Shown: piece after piece, positions 1 to 6,081 of the stretch | Layout: each line of letters opens with the position of its first letter | Position numbering within the stretch: position 1 is the stretch's first letter | Source: an uncultured Clostridia bacterium | GTDB lineage: Bacteria; Bacillota; Clostridia; Oscillospirales; Oscillospiraceae | Length of the DNA: 6,081 bases | Reading direction: 5' to 3' | Assembly (NCBI GenBank): GCA_945867445.1 | Contig: CAMBID010000054.1 | Span: 1 to 6,081 of the forward strand | Program-made: the position numbers and the translations under genes | Notes under the pieces: model-generated | Told to the model about the DNA's origin: nothing | The model's input: only the letters and a program-made list of their open reading frames with translations | The model's database searches: none

Positions 1-15
1 GCTGACAGCGACGCC

Positions 16-48
16 TTCTTGATAAAAATCAAAGATTTTTATCAAGAA
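16..48. repeat. Perfect 15-bp AT-rich inverted repeat (hairpin 1)
   Basis: The arm TTCTTGATAAAAATC (16-30) is followed by a 3-base AAA spacer and its exact reverse complement GATTTTTATCAAGAA (34-48). A transcript from either strand could fold into a 15-bp hairpin. The stem is almost all A/T, in sharp contrast to the GC-rich genes around it. No T-run follows on the + strand, so it is not a textbook Rho-independent terminator by itself. It could be part of a tandem terminator with the hairpin at 57-80, an operator for a dimeric regulator, or one end of a short dispersed palindromic repeat. The structure is certain from the sequence; its role is not. Confidence 0.85.
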
Positions 49-56
49 AGAGTATC

Positions 57-81
57 AAAACAAGACGATTGTCTTGTTTTT
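57..81 (+). terminator. Putative weak (possibly bidirectional) Rho-independent terminator
   Basis: AAAACAAGAC (57-66), a GATT loop (67-70) and GTCTTGTTTT (71-80) form a perfect 10-bp stem. The core CAAGAC/GTCTTG is flanked by an A-run and a T-run, with TTTTT at 77-81. A U-tract directly after a short stem is the usual intrinsic terminator layout, and the A-run gives the same layout on the minus strand. The core has only three G:C pairs, so termination may be inefficient. It would end transcription of a gene lying left of the window, or act as an attenuator ahead of the methyltransferase gene. The inverted repeat is seen directly; terminator function is inferred. Confidence 0.5.
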
Positions 82-128
82 CATGGATTCTAGGGTGAGC
101 CCAGCTCGGAAGAAAGGAGCCGACAGCC

Positions 129-905
129 ATGGAGAGCATCACCAGTCGGAGCAATCCGCTCTGCGTCCATCTCCGGAAGCTGGCGGCTTCCGCGTCTCAC
201 CGCCGGGAGAGCGGGGAGTTCCTCTGCGACAGCCCCAAGCTGTTGGAGGAGGTCCTGCTCTGGCGGCGGGAGCTTTTGAAGACTGTGCTCTGCACGGATC
301 CGGGGAAGCTGCCGCCCCTCCCCGATGGGGTGCGGGCGGTGGTCGTGCCGGAGAGCCTGATGGAGTACCTCTCCCCGGCAAGGACCCCCCAGGGGGTGCT
401 CTCGGTCTGCCGGAAACCGGAGGCGGCGCTGCCGGAAGTGCTTTCCGGGCGGCGCTACGCCCTGCTGGACGGGGTTCAGGATCCCGGGAACGTGGGGACC
501 ATATTGCGGACGGCGGACGCCCTCTTTGCCGACGGGCTGTTCCTGGTGAACGGCTGCGCGGACCCCTGGCAGCCCAAGGCGATCCGGGCCAGCATGGGGG
601 CGGTTCTGCGCTGCCCGGTCTGGTCCTGCGAGGCGGCGGAGGCCAAAGAATTGTTCTGGCGTAGCGGCATCCCCCTCTATGGGGCGGCCCTGCGGCAGGA
701 CACCCTGGACGCCCGGAGCATGGCGGAGGGGAAGGCGGTGGTGGCCATCGGCAGCGAGGGACGGGGCCTCTCCCGGGAGGTGCTGGCCCTTTGTGACGCC
801 ACGGTGCGCATCCCCATGGCGGAGCACTGCGAGTCCCTGAACGCGGCGGCGGCCGCGGCAGTGCTCCTCTGGGAGCTGGCGCGGCGGGACGCGCCGGGAA
901 AATGA
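129..905 (+). CDS. SpoU/TrmH-family RNA 2'-O-ribose methyltransferase
   Basis: A 258-residue SPOUT-class enzyme that would transfer a methyl group from S-adenosylmethionine to a ribose 2'-OH in tRNA or 23S rRNA. Residues 1-100 form the small substrate-binding domain typical of TrmH relatives (FLCDSPKLLEEVL near 31-43). The trefoil-knot catalytic domain follows, with all three family motifs: DPGNVGTILRTADAL at 118-132 (Asn121, Arg127), IGSEGRGLS at 207-215 (Glu210), and IPM...ESLNAAAAAA at 228-243 (Ser236, Asn238). QPKAIRASMGA at 148-158 is also typical. Length is normal. The start is set by AGAAAGGAG (111-119), nine bases before the ATG, and by an in-frame TGA at 96-98. It leads the cluster and ends 10 bases before dprA. 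The family is clear. The modified nucleotide cannot be read from sequence, so I give no symbol; RlmB-, TsnR- and TrmH-like specificities all remain possible. Confidence 0.93.
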   Translation: MESITSRSNPLCVHLRKLAASASHRRESGEFLCDSPKLLEEVLLWRRELLKTVLCTDPGKLPPLPDGVRAVVVPESLMEYLSPARTPQGVLSVCRKPEAALPEVLSGRRYALLDGVQDPGNVGTILRTADALFADGLFLVNGCADPWQPKAIRASMGAVLRCPVWSCEAAEAKELFWRSGIPLYGAALRQDTLDARSMAEGKAVVAIGSEGRGLSREVLALCDATVRIPMAEHCESLNAAAAAAVLLWELARRDAPGK

Positions 906-915
906 GGAGGACGGC

Positions 916-2115
916 ATGGCGGCGCTGAAGTATTGGATCTGGCTCTCGGAGCTCCGGGGACTGCGGCGGCAGACCCGGGTGGCCCTGGCGCAGCACTTTG
1001 AGACCCCGGAGGAGCTCTACTACGCCGATCCCGGCGAGGTGCTGCTCACCGAGGGTATTACCCGGGAGGAGATCGCTGCGCTGCAGAACAAGGACCTCCG
1101 GCGCTCGGAGGAGATCCTGGAAGTCTGTGAGCGGCAGGATTACCGCATTCTGACCATCGCGGACGCCGCGTACCCCAGGCGGCTGCGGAATATCTTTGAC
1201 CCGCCCATCCTACTCTACTGCCGGGGACGGCTGCCCCTGGTGGACGAGGAGGCTGCCATCGCTGTGGTGGGCACCCGGAGCTATACGCCCTATGGGGCCC
1301 TCTGCGCCGGGAAGCTGGGCGGCCAGCTGGCCGCCGGCGGCGCGGTGATCGTGACGGGCCTTGCCCATGGCATCGACTCCCTGGCAGCGAAGGCCGCGCT
1401 GAGGAATGGCGGGCGGGTGCTGGGGGTTCTGGGCTGCGGGCTGGACGTGGTCTATCCCCGGGGGAGCGAGGAGCTTTACGAGGATGTGGCCGCCTCCGGT
1501 GCGCTCCTCACGGAGTACGCCCCGGGGACGCTGCCCCTCAGCGGAAATTTTCCGGTGCGCAACCGGATACTGTCCGGGCTTTCCGTCGCCGTTCTGGTGG
1601 TGGAGGCCCCGGAGCGCAGCGGAGCCCTCATTACCGCCAACACCGCGTTGGAGCAGGGGCGGGAGGTCTACGCCGTGCCCGGGCCCATCGACGCTCCGGG
1701 CAGCGTGGGCTGCAACCGGCTCCTGCGGGACGGGGCGGGCCTTGTCAGCGAGGGCTGGGACCTGCTGCGGGAGTATGAGGCCCGATTTCCGGGCAAGCTG
1801 AGGCAGGACCCCGCCCGGCGGGAGGTGCCGGAGACCCCGGGCTATGAGCAGCGGGAGCGCCAGCGGGAGGAGCAGCGCCAAAAGACCCGGAAGCTGCCGC
1901 CAAGGCTGGACCCGGCGGGCGCGGAGCTGACGGACGACCAGATCGCCCTTCTCCGGACCCTGACGGAGGAGCCCATGCTGGTGGACGACCTGGTGGAGGA
2001 GAGCGGCATCCCCGTGCGGCGGGTACTCTCAGCCCTCACCATGCTGGAGATCGACGGATATGTGTCCCAGGCTCCGGGCAAGCGCTACACCCGGACGGTG
2101 ACACTTTCAGAATAA
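916..2115 (+). CDS. dprA: DNA-processing protein DprA (Smf)
   Basis: A 399-residue cytoplasmic protein that binds single-stranded DNA and, in competent bacteria, protects incoming strands and loads RecA; it is also conserved in species never shown to be competent. An N-terminal helical (SAM/HhH-like) region covers about 1-70. The Rossmann-fold core covers about 75-285, with AVVGTRSYTPYG (116-127), TGLAHGID (147-154), VLGCGLDVVYP (171-181), FPVRNRILSGLS (212-223), SGALITANTALEQGREV (235-251) and PGSVGCNRLL (261-270). A charged Arg/Glu/Gln-rich linker (about 293-333) leads to a C-terminal winged helix (about 337-390), as in long DprA forms. The usual His after GID (GIDxxAH) is Ala158 here. GAGGAGGA (904-911) overlaps the preceding stop codon and lies close before the ATG, so translation is probably coupled to the methyltransferase gene. 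Adjacency to topA is the common Firmicutes order. Confidence 0.97.
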   Translation: MAALKYWIWLSELRGLRRQTRVALAQHFETPEELYYADPGEVLLTEGITREEIAALQNKDLRRSEEILEVCERQDYRILTIADAAYPRRLRNIFDPPILLYCRGRLPLVDEEAAIAVVGTRSYTPYGALCAGKLGGQLAAGGAVIVTGLAHGIDSLAAKAALRNGGRVLGVLGCGLDVVYPRGSEELYEDVAASGALLTEYAPGTLPLSGNFPVRNRILSGLSVAVLVVEAPERSGALITANTALEQGREVYAVPGPIDAPGSVGCNRLLRDGAGLVSEGWDLLREYEARFPGKLRQDPARREVPETPGYEQRERQREEQRQKTRKLPPRLDPAGAELTDDQIALLRTLTEEPMLVDDLVEESGIPVRRVLSALTMLEIDGYVSQAPGKRYTRTVTLSE

Positions 2116-2118
2116 AAA

Positions 2119-2142
2119 GCCGCCCGCGGAAGGCGCCGCGGC
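2119..2142 (+). repeat. GC-rich inverted repeat in the dprA-topA gap
   Basis: CCGCGG (2124-2129) and CCGCGG (2136-2141) can pair as a 6-bp all-G:C stem around a 6-base loop. An alternative 5-bp pairing, GCCGC (2119-2123) with GCGGC (2138-2142), uses overlapping bases. The stem ends directly before the topA ribosome binding site AGGAGG (2143-2148). No T-run follows, so it does not look like an intrinsic terminator. It could tune topA translation or mRNA stability, or be a by-product of high GC content. Confidence 0.45.
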
Positions 2143-2153
2143 AGGAGGATAAT

Positions 2154-4523
2154 ATGGCAGAAAAGAGTTTGGTCATCGTGGAGTCTCCCGCGAAAGCCAA
2201 AACCATTGAGAAATATCTGGGCAAGGACTTCCGGGTGGAGGCCAGCATGGGCCACCTCCGGGATCTGCCCAAAAGCAGCCTCGGCGTGGATATGAAGAAC
2301 GACTTTGAGCCGGTCTATCAGCCCATTAAGGGGAAGGAAGAGATCATCCAGCGCCTGAAAAAGGCCGCCAGGGAAGCCGACATGGTCTACCTCGCAACGG
2401 ACCCGGACCGGGAGGGGGAGGCCATTTCCTGGCACCTGAAGCAGCTTCTGGACCTGCCGGACGAGAAGACCCGGCGGGTGACCTTCAACGAGATCACGAA
2501 GAACGTGGTGCTGGAGAGCATCCGGGCCCCCCGGGACATCGACCAGAACCTGGTGGATGCCCAGCAGGCCCGGCGTATTCTGGACCGGCTCGTGGGCTAT
2601 GAGATCTCCCCCGTGATGTGGAAGAAGATCAAGCGGGGTCTCTCCGCTGGACGGGTGCAGTCCGTTGCCACCCGGATGGTGGACGACCGGGACCGGGAGA
2701 TCGAGGCCTTCCAGCCGGAGGAGTACTGGACCCTGGACGCGGAGCTCCTGGGAGGGGATGCCAGGAAGACGGCCTTTGCCGCCCGCTACCACGGGAAGGA
2801 CGGGAAGAAGGCGGAGCTCCGCTCCCAGGCAGAGGTGGATGCCGTGGTCCGGGAGACGGAAAACGGCATCTTCTCCGTCAAGAGCGTGAAGCGGACGGAC
2901 AAGCAGCGCTCCCCCTCGCCGCCCTTCACCACCTCCACGCTGCAGCAGGAGGCCTCCCGCAAGCTGGGCATGACTCCCCGGCGAACCATGGCCATCGCCC
3001 AGCAGCTCTATGAGGGCGTGGACATCCAGGGCGAGGGCAGTGTAGGCCTTATCACCTACATGCGTACCGACTCGCTGCGCATCAGTGAGGAGGCTATCGC
3101 CGCTGCCAGGGACTTCATCCTCAGCCGCTACGGCAAGGAATACTATCCCCCCAAGGCCAACCACTACAAGGCCAAGGCCGGGGCCCAGGATGCCCACGAG
3201 GCCATCCGCCCCAGCAACGTCCACTGGACGCCGGAGGAGATTAAGGGCAGCCTCACCGGGGAGCAATACCGCCTTTACCGGCTCATCTGGAGCCGTTTCC
3301 TTGCCTGCCAGATGGCCAACGCCGTCTATGACAGCGTGGCGGCAGAGATCGTCAACGGGGGGCACAGCTTCCGGGCCAGCTCCTCCAGCCTCAAGTTCTC
3401 CGGCTACACCGCGGTTTATGAGGAGGGCCGGGACGAGGAGAAGAACGAGCGGGAGCCCGCCCTGCCCCCCATGGGGGAGGGGGAGGTCCTGGCGCTGAAG
3501 GCCTTCCGGCGGGATCAGCACTTTACCCAGCCCCCGGCGCATTATACGGACGCCACCCTTATCCGCGCCATGGAGGAGCAGGGTATCGGCCGCCCCTCCA
3601 CCTACGCTCCCACGGTATCCACTATCCTGGATCGGCGCTATGTCCGGAAGGAGGGGAAGTACCTCCATATCACGAATCTGGGCCGGGGCGTCACGGAGTG
3701 GATGGAGCGGTATTTCAGCAATATCGAGGACCTGAAATTTACCGCCCAGATGGAGCGGGAGCTGGACGAGGTGGAGGAGGGCCGTATCCCCTGGAAGAAG
3801 GTGCTCCAGGGCTTTTACGACGGCTTTGAAAAACGGGTGGAGACTGCTCTGGAGGGGGCGCATCAGCCCATTGAGGCGGAGGTTACCGAGGAGATCTGCC
3901 CGGAGTGCGGCAAAAATCTCGTGGTGAAGAGCGGGCGCTTCGGGGACTTTTTGGCCTGCCCGGGCTATCCCGAGTGCAGCTTCACCATGCCCATGGTGGA
4001 GGTCATGCCCGGCCGCTGCCCCCAGTGCGGCGGGAGGCTCATGAAGCGGGGCGGCACCAGCAAATCCACCGGCAAGCCCTACACCTACTATTGCTGCGAG
4101 AACAGCATCGCCCGGAACGGGGAGCCTACCTGCGGCTTCCGGACCTTCGACGTGCCGGTGAAGGAGGACTGCCCCGTCTGCGGCCAGACCATGTTCAAGA
4201 AGTCCGGCAAGGGCTTCAAACGGCCCTTCTGCATCAATCCGGCCTGCGAGAACTTCGTGCCGGAGGAGAAGCGGGGCTATATCAGGAAGACCGCGGAGCC
4301 CAAGGCGGAGGACGGCGAGGGAAAGAAGGCCCCGGCGAAGAAGACCGGGACCGCCAAGCCCGCCGCAAAAAAGACCGCTGCCAAGGCGGCGGAGGGGAAG
4401 AGCGCCGCCAAGACGGCCGCCAGGACAACCACCGCGAAGAAGACCACCGCGAAGAAGAGCACCGCGAAGAAGAGCACCGCCGCCAGGAAGACGGCGACCA
4501 AGCCCGCCGGGGACGGCGAATGA
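2154..4523 (+). CDS. topA: DNA topoisomerase I (type IA) with Lys/Ala-rich C-terminal tail
   Basis: A 789-residue type IA topoisomerase that relaxes negative supercoils by cutting one strand through a 5'-phosphotyrosine link. The TOPRIM domain covers about 1-115: Glu10 in IVESPAKAKTIEKYLG, and the Mg2+-binding DPDREGE at 83-89. The cleavage core spans about 130-570, with GLSAGRVQSVATR (162-174), catalytic Tyr302 in GLITYMRTDS (298-307), AHEAIRPS (347-354) and EQGIGRPSTYAPT (475-487). Three four-Cys zinc fingers follow: Cys582/585/602/608, Cys622/625/647 or 648/660, and Cys673/676/693/698. From about 711 the protein ends in a basic, low-complexity tail with about 20 Lys in 79 residues, resembling histone H1 or the tails of actinobacterial TopA, and likely to hold DNA non-specifically. 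The ATG is fixed by AGGAGG (2143-2148), five bases upstream. It sits 38 bases after dprA. No frameshift or missing catalytic residue is seen. Confidence 0.98.
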   Translation: MAEKSLVIVESPAKAKTIEKYLGKDFRVEASMGHLRDLPKSSLGVDMKNDFEPVYQPIKGKEEIIQRLKKAAREADMVYLATDPDREGEAISWHLKQLLDLPDEKTRRVTFNEITKNVVLESIRAPRDIDQNLVDAQQARRILDRLVGYEISPVMWKKIKRGLSAGRVQSVATRMVDDRDREIEAFQPEEYWTLDAELLGGDARKTAFAARYHGKDGKKAELRSQAEVDAVVRETENGIFSVKSVKRTDKQRSPSPPFTTSTLQQEASRKLGMTPRRTMAIAQQLYEGVDIQGEGSVGLITYMRTDSLRISEEAIAAARDFILSRYGKEYYPPKANHYKAKAGAQDAHEAIRPSNVHWTPEEIKGSLTGEQYRLYRLIWSRFLACQMANAVYDSVAAEIVNGGHSFRASSSSLKFSGYTAVYEEGRDEEKNEREPALPPMGEGEVLALKAFRRDQHFTQPPAHYTDATLIRAMEEQGIGRPSTYAPTVSTILDRRYVRKEGKYLHITNLGRGVTEWMERYFSNIEDLKFTAQMERELDEVEEGRIPWKKVLQGFYDGFEKRVETALEGAHQPIEAEVTEEICPECGKNLVVKSGRFGDFLACPGYPECSFTMPMVEVMPGRCPQCGGRLMKRGGTSKSTGKPYTYYCCENSIARNGEPTCGFRTFDVPVKEDCPVCGQTMFKKSGKGFKRPFCINPACENFVPEEKRGYIRKTAEPKAEDGEGKKAPAKKTGTAKPAAKKTAAKAAEGKSAAKTAARTTTAKKTTAKKSTAKKSTAARKTATKPAGDGE
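4431..4475 (+). repeat. Three 15-base tandem repeats in the topA tail
   Basis: Three head-to-tail units (4431-4445, 4446-4460, 4461-4475) read ACCGCGAAGAAGACC, then ACCGCGAAGAAGAGC twice. Units two and three are identical and unit one differs at one base. They encode TAKKT, TAKKS, TAKKS (residues 760-774), followed by a diverged TAARK unit. A whole-codon unit means that copy-number change by slippage would lengthen or shorten the tail without a frameshift. Confidence 0.9.
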
Positions 4524-4562
4524 GAGGGCGCCCTCTGCCGCCAGAGGCAGGGACGGTTTCCC
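4523..4562 (+). repeat. Overlapping inverted repeats in the topA-trmFO gap
   Basis: AGAGGGCGCCCTCT (4523-4536) is a perfect 14-base palindrome beginning in the topA stop codon. Its right arm is shared with a second hairpin: CCTCTG (4532-4537), loop CCGC, CAGAGG (4542-4547). The two structures cannot form together. A third short arm pair, GGGA (4550-4553) and TCCC (4559-4562), follows. No T-run follows any of them, so simple intrinsic termination is unlikely. Possible roles are mRNA 3'-end protection of topA or control of read-through into trmFO; neither is shown. Confidence 0.55.
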
Positions 4563-4589
4563 AAGGAGGAAAGAAGGAGGGATAGCCCC

Positions 4590-5897
4590 ATGGAGGTAAG
4601 CGTCATCGGCGCAGGGTTAGCCGGCAGCGAGTGCGCCTGGCAGCTGGCCCAGCGGGGTATCCAGGTGAAGCTCTGTGAGATGAAGCCGGAGAAGCGGACC
4701 CCCGCCCACCATACCGACGCCTTCGCGGAGCTCTGCTGCTCCAACTCCCTGCGGGGAGCGGGGCTGGAGAACGCGGTGGGCCTTTTGAAGGAGGAACTGC
4801 GGCAGCTGGGCTCCCTGATCCTCGCCTGCGCGGACGAGACGCGGGTGGAGGCCGGGGGCGCCCTGGCGGTAGACCGCCACGGGTTTGCGAACCTGGTGAC
4901 GGAGCGCATCCGGAGCCATCCCAACATCACCGTGATCCCCGGGGAGGTCACCGCCCTCCCGGAGGGAGAGGTGGTGGTAGCCTCCGGTCCCCTGACCTCG
5001 GACGCCCTGGCGGAGACGCTGCGGGGCCTTCTGGGGGAGGACTGCGGCCTCCATTTCTACGACGCCGCCGCGCCCTTGGTCAGTGCCGGGAGCGTCGACA
5101 TGGACAAGGCCTGGTTTGGCTCCCGCTACGACAAGGGGACAGCGGATTACGTCAACTGCCCCATGACGGAGGAGGAGTACGCCGCCTTCTGGGAGGCTCT
5201 CACCACCGCCCAGGAGGCGGAGGTCCACGGCTTTGAGGACAGCCGGGTCTTTGAGGGCTGCATGCCGGTGGAGGTCATGGCCCGCCGGGGCCGGGACACC
5301 CTGTGCTACGGCCCCCTGAAGCCCCGGGGACTGCGGGATCCCCGGACAGGGAAGGAACCCTACGCCGTGGTGCAGCTGCGGAGGGACAACGCCCAGGGCA
5401 GTATCTATAACCTGGTGGGCTTCCAGACCCACCTGCGCTTCCCGGAGCAGAAGCGGGTCTTTTCCATGATCCCGGCCCTGCATGACGCCGAGTACCTGCG
5501 TTACGGGGTCATGCACCGCAACACCTTCCTGGATTCCCCCCGGTACCTGAACCGCTACTACCAGTTAAAAAGTGAGCCCCGCATCGCCTTCGCCGGGCAG
5601 ATGACCGGGGTGGAGGGCTATGTGGAGTCCGCTGCCTCCGGCTTCCTGGTGGGCGTGGAGACCGCCCGGCGGCTCCGGGGCATGGAGCCCGTCGACTTCC
5701 CCCAGGAGACCGCCATTGGGGCCCTGGGGCTCTATGTCAGCAGCGAGAGCATTGGGAACTTCCAGCCCATGAACGTGAACTTCGGCATCATCCCGCCCCT
5801 GGATCACCGGGTCAAGGGAAAGCGCAGCAAGAATGCGGAGCTTTCCGCCCGGTCCCTGGCCATCATCGGGGCACGAAAGGAGGATATCCTGCAATGA
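4590..5897 (+). CDS. trmFO: Methylenetetrahydrofolate-tRNA (uracil-5-)-methyltransferase TrmFO
   Basis: A 435-residue FAD enzyme, close to the normal family length, that makes m5U at position 54 in the tRNA T-loop. It uses methylenetetrahydrofolate as carbon donor and NAD(P)H as reductant, unlike SAM-dependent TrmA. The N-terminal dinucleotide-binding motif is VSVIGAGLAGSECAWQLA (3-20), with an acidic strand end at CEMKP (29-33). The two conserved cysteines of the family appear as Cys50 in LCCSNSLRG (48-56) and Cys224 in FEGCMPVEVMARRGRDT (221-237); the latter matches the catalytic cysteine described for B. subtilis TrmFO. Other typical blocks are YAVVQLRRDN (258-267), YNLVGFQTHL (273-282), AGQMTGVEGYVESAASG (335-351) and FQPMNVNFGIIPP (391-403). 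The ATG at 4590 has AGAAGGAGG (4572-4580) nine bases upstream; a second AAGGAGG lies at 4563-4569. The stop overlaps the plsX start. Confidence 0.97.
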   Translation: MEVSVIGAGLAGSECAWQLAQRGIQVKLCEMKPEKRTPAHHTDAFAELCCSNSLRGAGLENAVGLLKEELRQLGSLILACADETRVEAGGALAVDRHGFANLVTERIRSHPNITVIPGEVTALPEGEVVVASGPLTSDALAETLRGLLGEDCGLHFYDAAAPLVSAGSVDMDKAWFGSRYDKGTADYVNCPMTEEEYAAFWEALTTAQEAEVHGFEDSRVFEGCMPVEVMARRGRDTLCYGPLKPRGLRDPRTGKEPYAVVQLRRDNAQGSIYNLVGFQTHLRFPEQKRVFSMIPALHDAEYLRYGVMHRNTFLDSPRYLNRYYQLKSEPRIAFAGQMTGVEGYVESAASGFLVGVETARRLRGMEPVDFPQETAIGALGLYVSSESIGNFQPMNVNFGIIPPLDHRVKGKRSKNAELSARSLAIIGARKEDILQ

Positions 5898-6081
5898 GGA
5901 TCATCGTAGACGCCATGGGCGGCGACAACGCGCCGCTTTGCAACGTGCAGGGCGCGCTGGAGGCCCACCGGGACTTCGGCGTGGACATTCTGCTGGTGGG
6001 CCGCAGCGAGGACATCCTCCGCTGCCTGGAGCAGTGTGGGGAGAAGACGCTGCCACAGGGGGTGGAGATCCGCAACGCGAC
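5894..6081 (+). CDS. plsX: Phosphate acyltransferase PlsX (N-terminal part, cut by window end)
   Basis: The first 62 codons of plsX, running off the right edge; the family is usually about 330-350 residues, so roughly a fifth is visible. PlsX is a peripheral membrane enzyme that converts acyl-ACP and phosphate to acyl-phosphate, the substrate of PlsY in phosphatidic acid synthesis. The start MRIIVDAMGGDNAP (Asp6, Gly9, Gly10, Asp11, Asn12) is the family's signature N-terminus, followed by a GALEA helix (residues 20-24) and the strand DILLVGR (31-37). The ATG overlaps the trmFO stop by four bases (ATGA). A strong ribosome binding site AAAGGAGG (5876-5883) lies inside the trmFO coding end with a 10-base spacer, so both re-initiation and independent initiation are possible. 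Identification is firm despite the truncation. Confidence 0.95.
   Translation, partial: MRIIVDAMGGDNAPLCNVQGALEAHRDFGVDILLVGRSEDILRCLEQCGEKTLPQGVEIRNA

Noticed and set aside
19..58. Sigma-A-like promoter for the operon (TTGATA at 19-24, TATCAA at 53-58)
   Set aside because: No -35/-10 pair with 16-18 base spacing is found; the candidate hexamers are parts of the inverted repeats.
55..84. Tiny minus-strand frame MKNKTIVLF inside hairpin 2, as a possible leader peptide
   Set aside because: No ribosome binding site upstream on that strand, and the sequence is fully explained by the palindrome.
74..664. + strand open frame starting at 74 in another frame of the methyltransferase region
   Set aside because: Its start lies inside the hairpin at 57-80 without a suitable ribosome binding site, and its product is Gly/Ala/Pro/Arg low complexity. 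The frame starting at 129 has the motifs and the Shine-Dalgarno.
90..996. Long minus-strand open frames (90-917 and 139-996) opposite the methyltransferase gene
   Set aside because: Pro/Arg/Gly-rich translations without family motifs, overlapping a clear SpoU-family gene on the other strand; they are composition shadows.
2085..3863. 592-codon open frame on the minus strand, antisense to topA
   Set aside because: It is a shadow of topA caused by GC-rich codon bias. The translation is Leu/Gly/His/Pro-rich with no recognisable domain, while the + strand encodes a complete topoisomerase with all catalytic residues.
4617..5516. 299-codon minus-strand open frame opposite trmFO
   Set aside because: No recognisable motifs and a repetitive GC-driven composition; the + strand carries intact TrmFO.
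5881..5890. 10-base palindrome AGGATATCCT between the plsX ribosome binding site and start
   Set aside because: As RNA it gives only three base pairs with a 4-base loop; most likely chance overlap with the Shine-Dalgarno.

Overview
This window is a compact piece of core bacterial chromosome. All recognisable genes lie on the + strand and are probably co-transcribed. The strong preference for G/C-ending codons, near-consensus AGGAGG-type ribosome binding sites, and the dprA-topA-trmFO gene order (the order known from Bacillus subtilis as smf/dprA-topA-gid/trmFO) point to a high-GC member of the Firmicutes. A Clostridia gut anaerobe of the Oscillospiraceae type is my best guess, but this is inference from composition and gene order and not a database match.

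Layout. Bases 1-128 are an AT-rich intergenic leader with two perfect hairpins (16-48 and 57-80), clearly different in composition from everything downstream. The second hairpin looks like a weak, possibly bidirectional terminator. Five genes follow: a SpoU/TrmH-family RNA 2'-O-methyltransferase (129-905), dprA (916-2115), topA (2154-4523), trmFO (4590-5897), and the first 62 codons of plsX (5894 to the window end). Gaps are 10, 38 and 66 bases, then a 4-base ATGA overlap. The two larger gaps each hold GC-rich inverted repeats without a following T-run, so they are not classical terminators.

How the genes fit together. Two products modify RNA: the TrmH-like enzyme (ribose methylation of an unknown tRNA or rRNA site) and TrmFO (m5U54 in the tRNA T-loop). 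Two act on DNA: DprA protects incoming single-stranded DNA and loads RecA, and TopA relaxes negative supercoils. PlsX starts phospholipid synthesis by making acyl-phosphate. This is a housekeeping cluster and not a single pathway; the shared feature is co-expression.

I see no mobile element, CRISPR array, tRNA/rRNA gene or defence system here, and no convincing undescribed system. The points most worth a second look are the AT-rich double hairpin at the start, the histone-H1-like Lys/Ala tail of TopA with its 15-base tandem repeats, the overlapping alternative hairpins between topA and trmFO, and the trmFO-plsX translational coupling.
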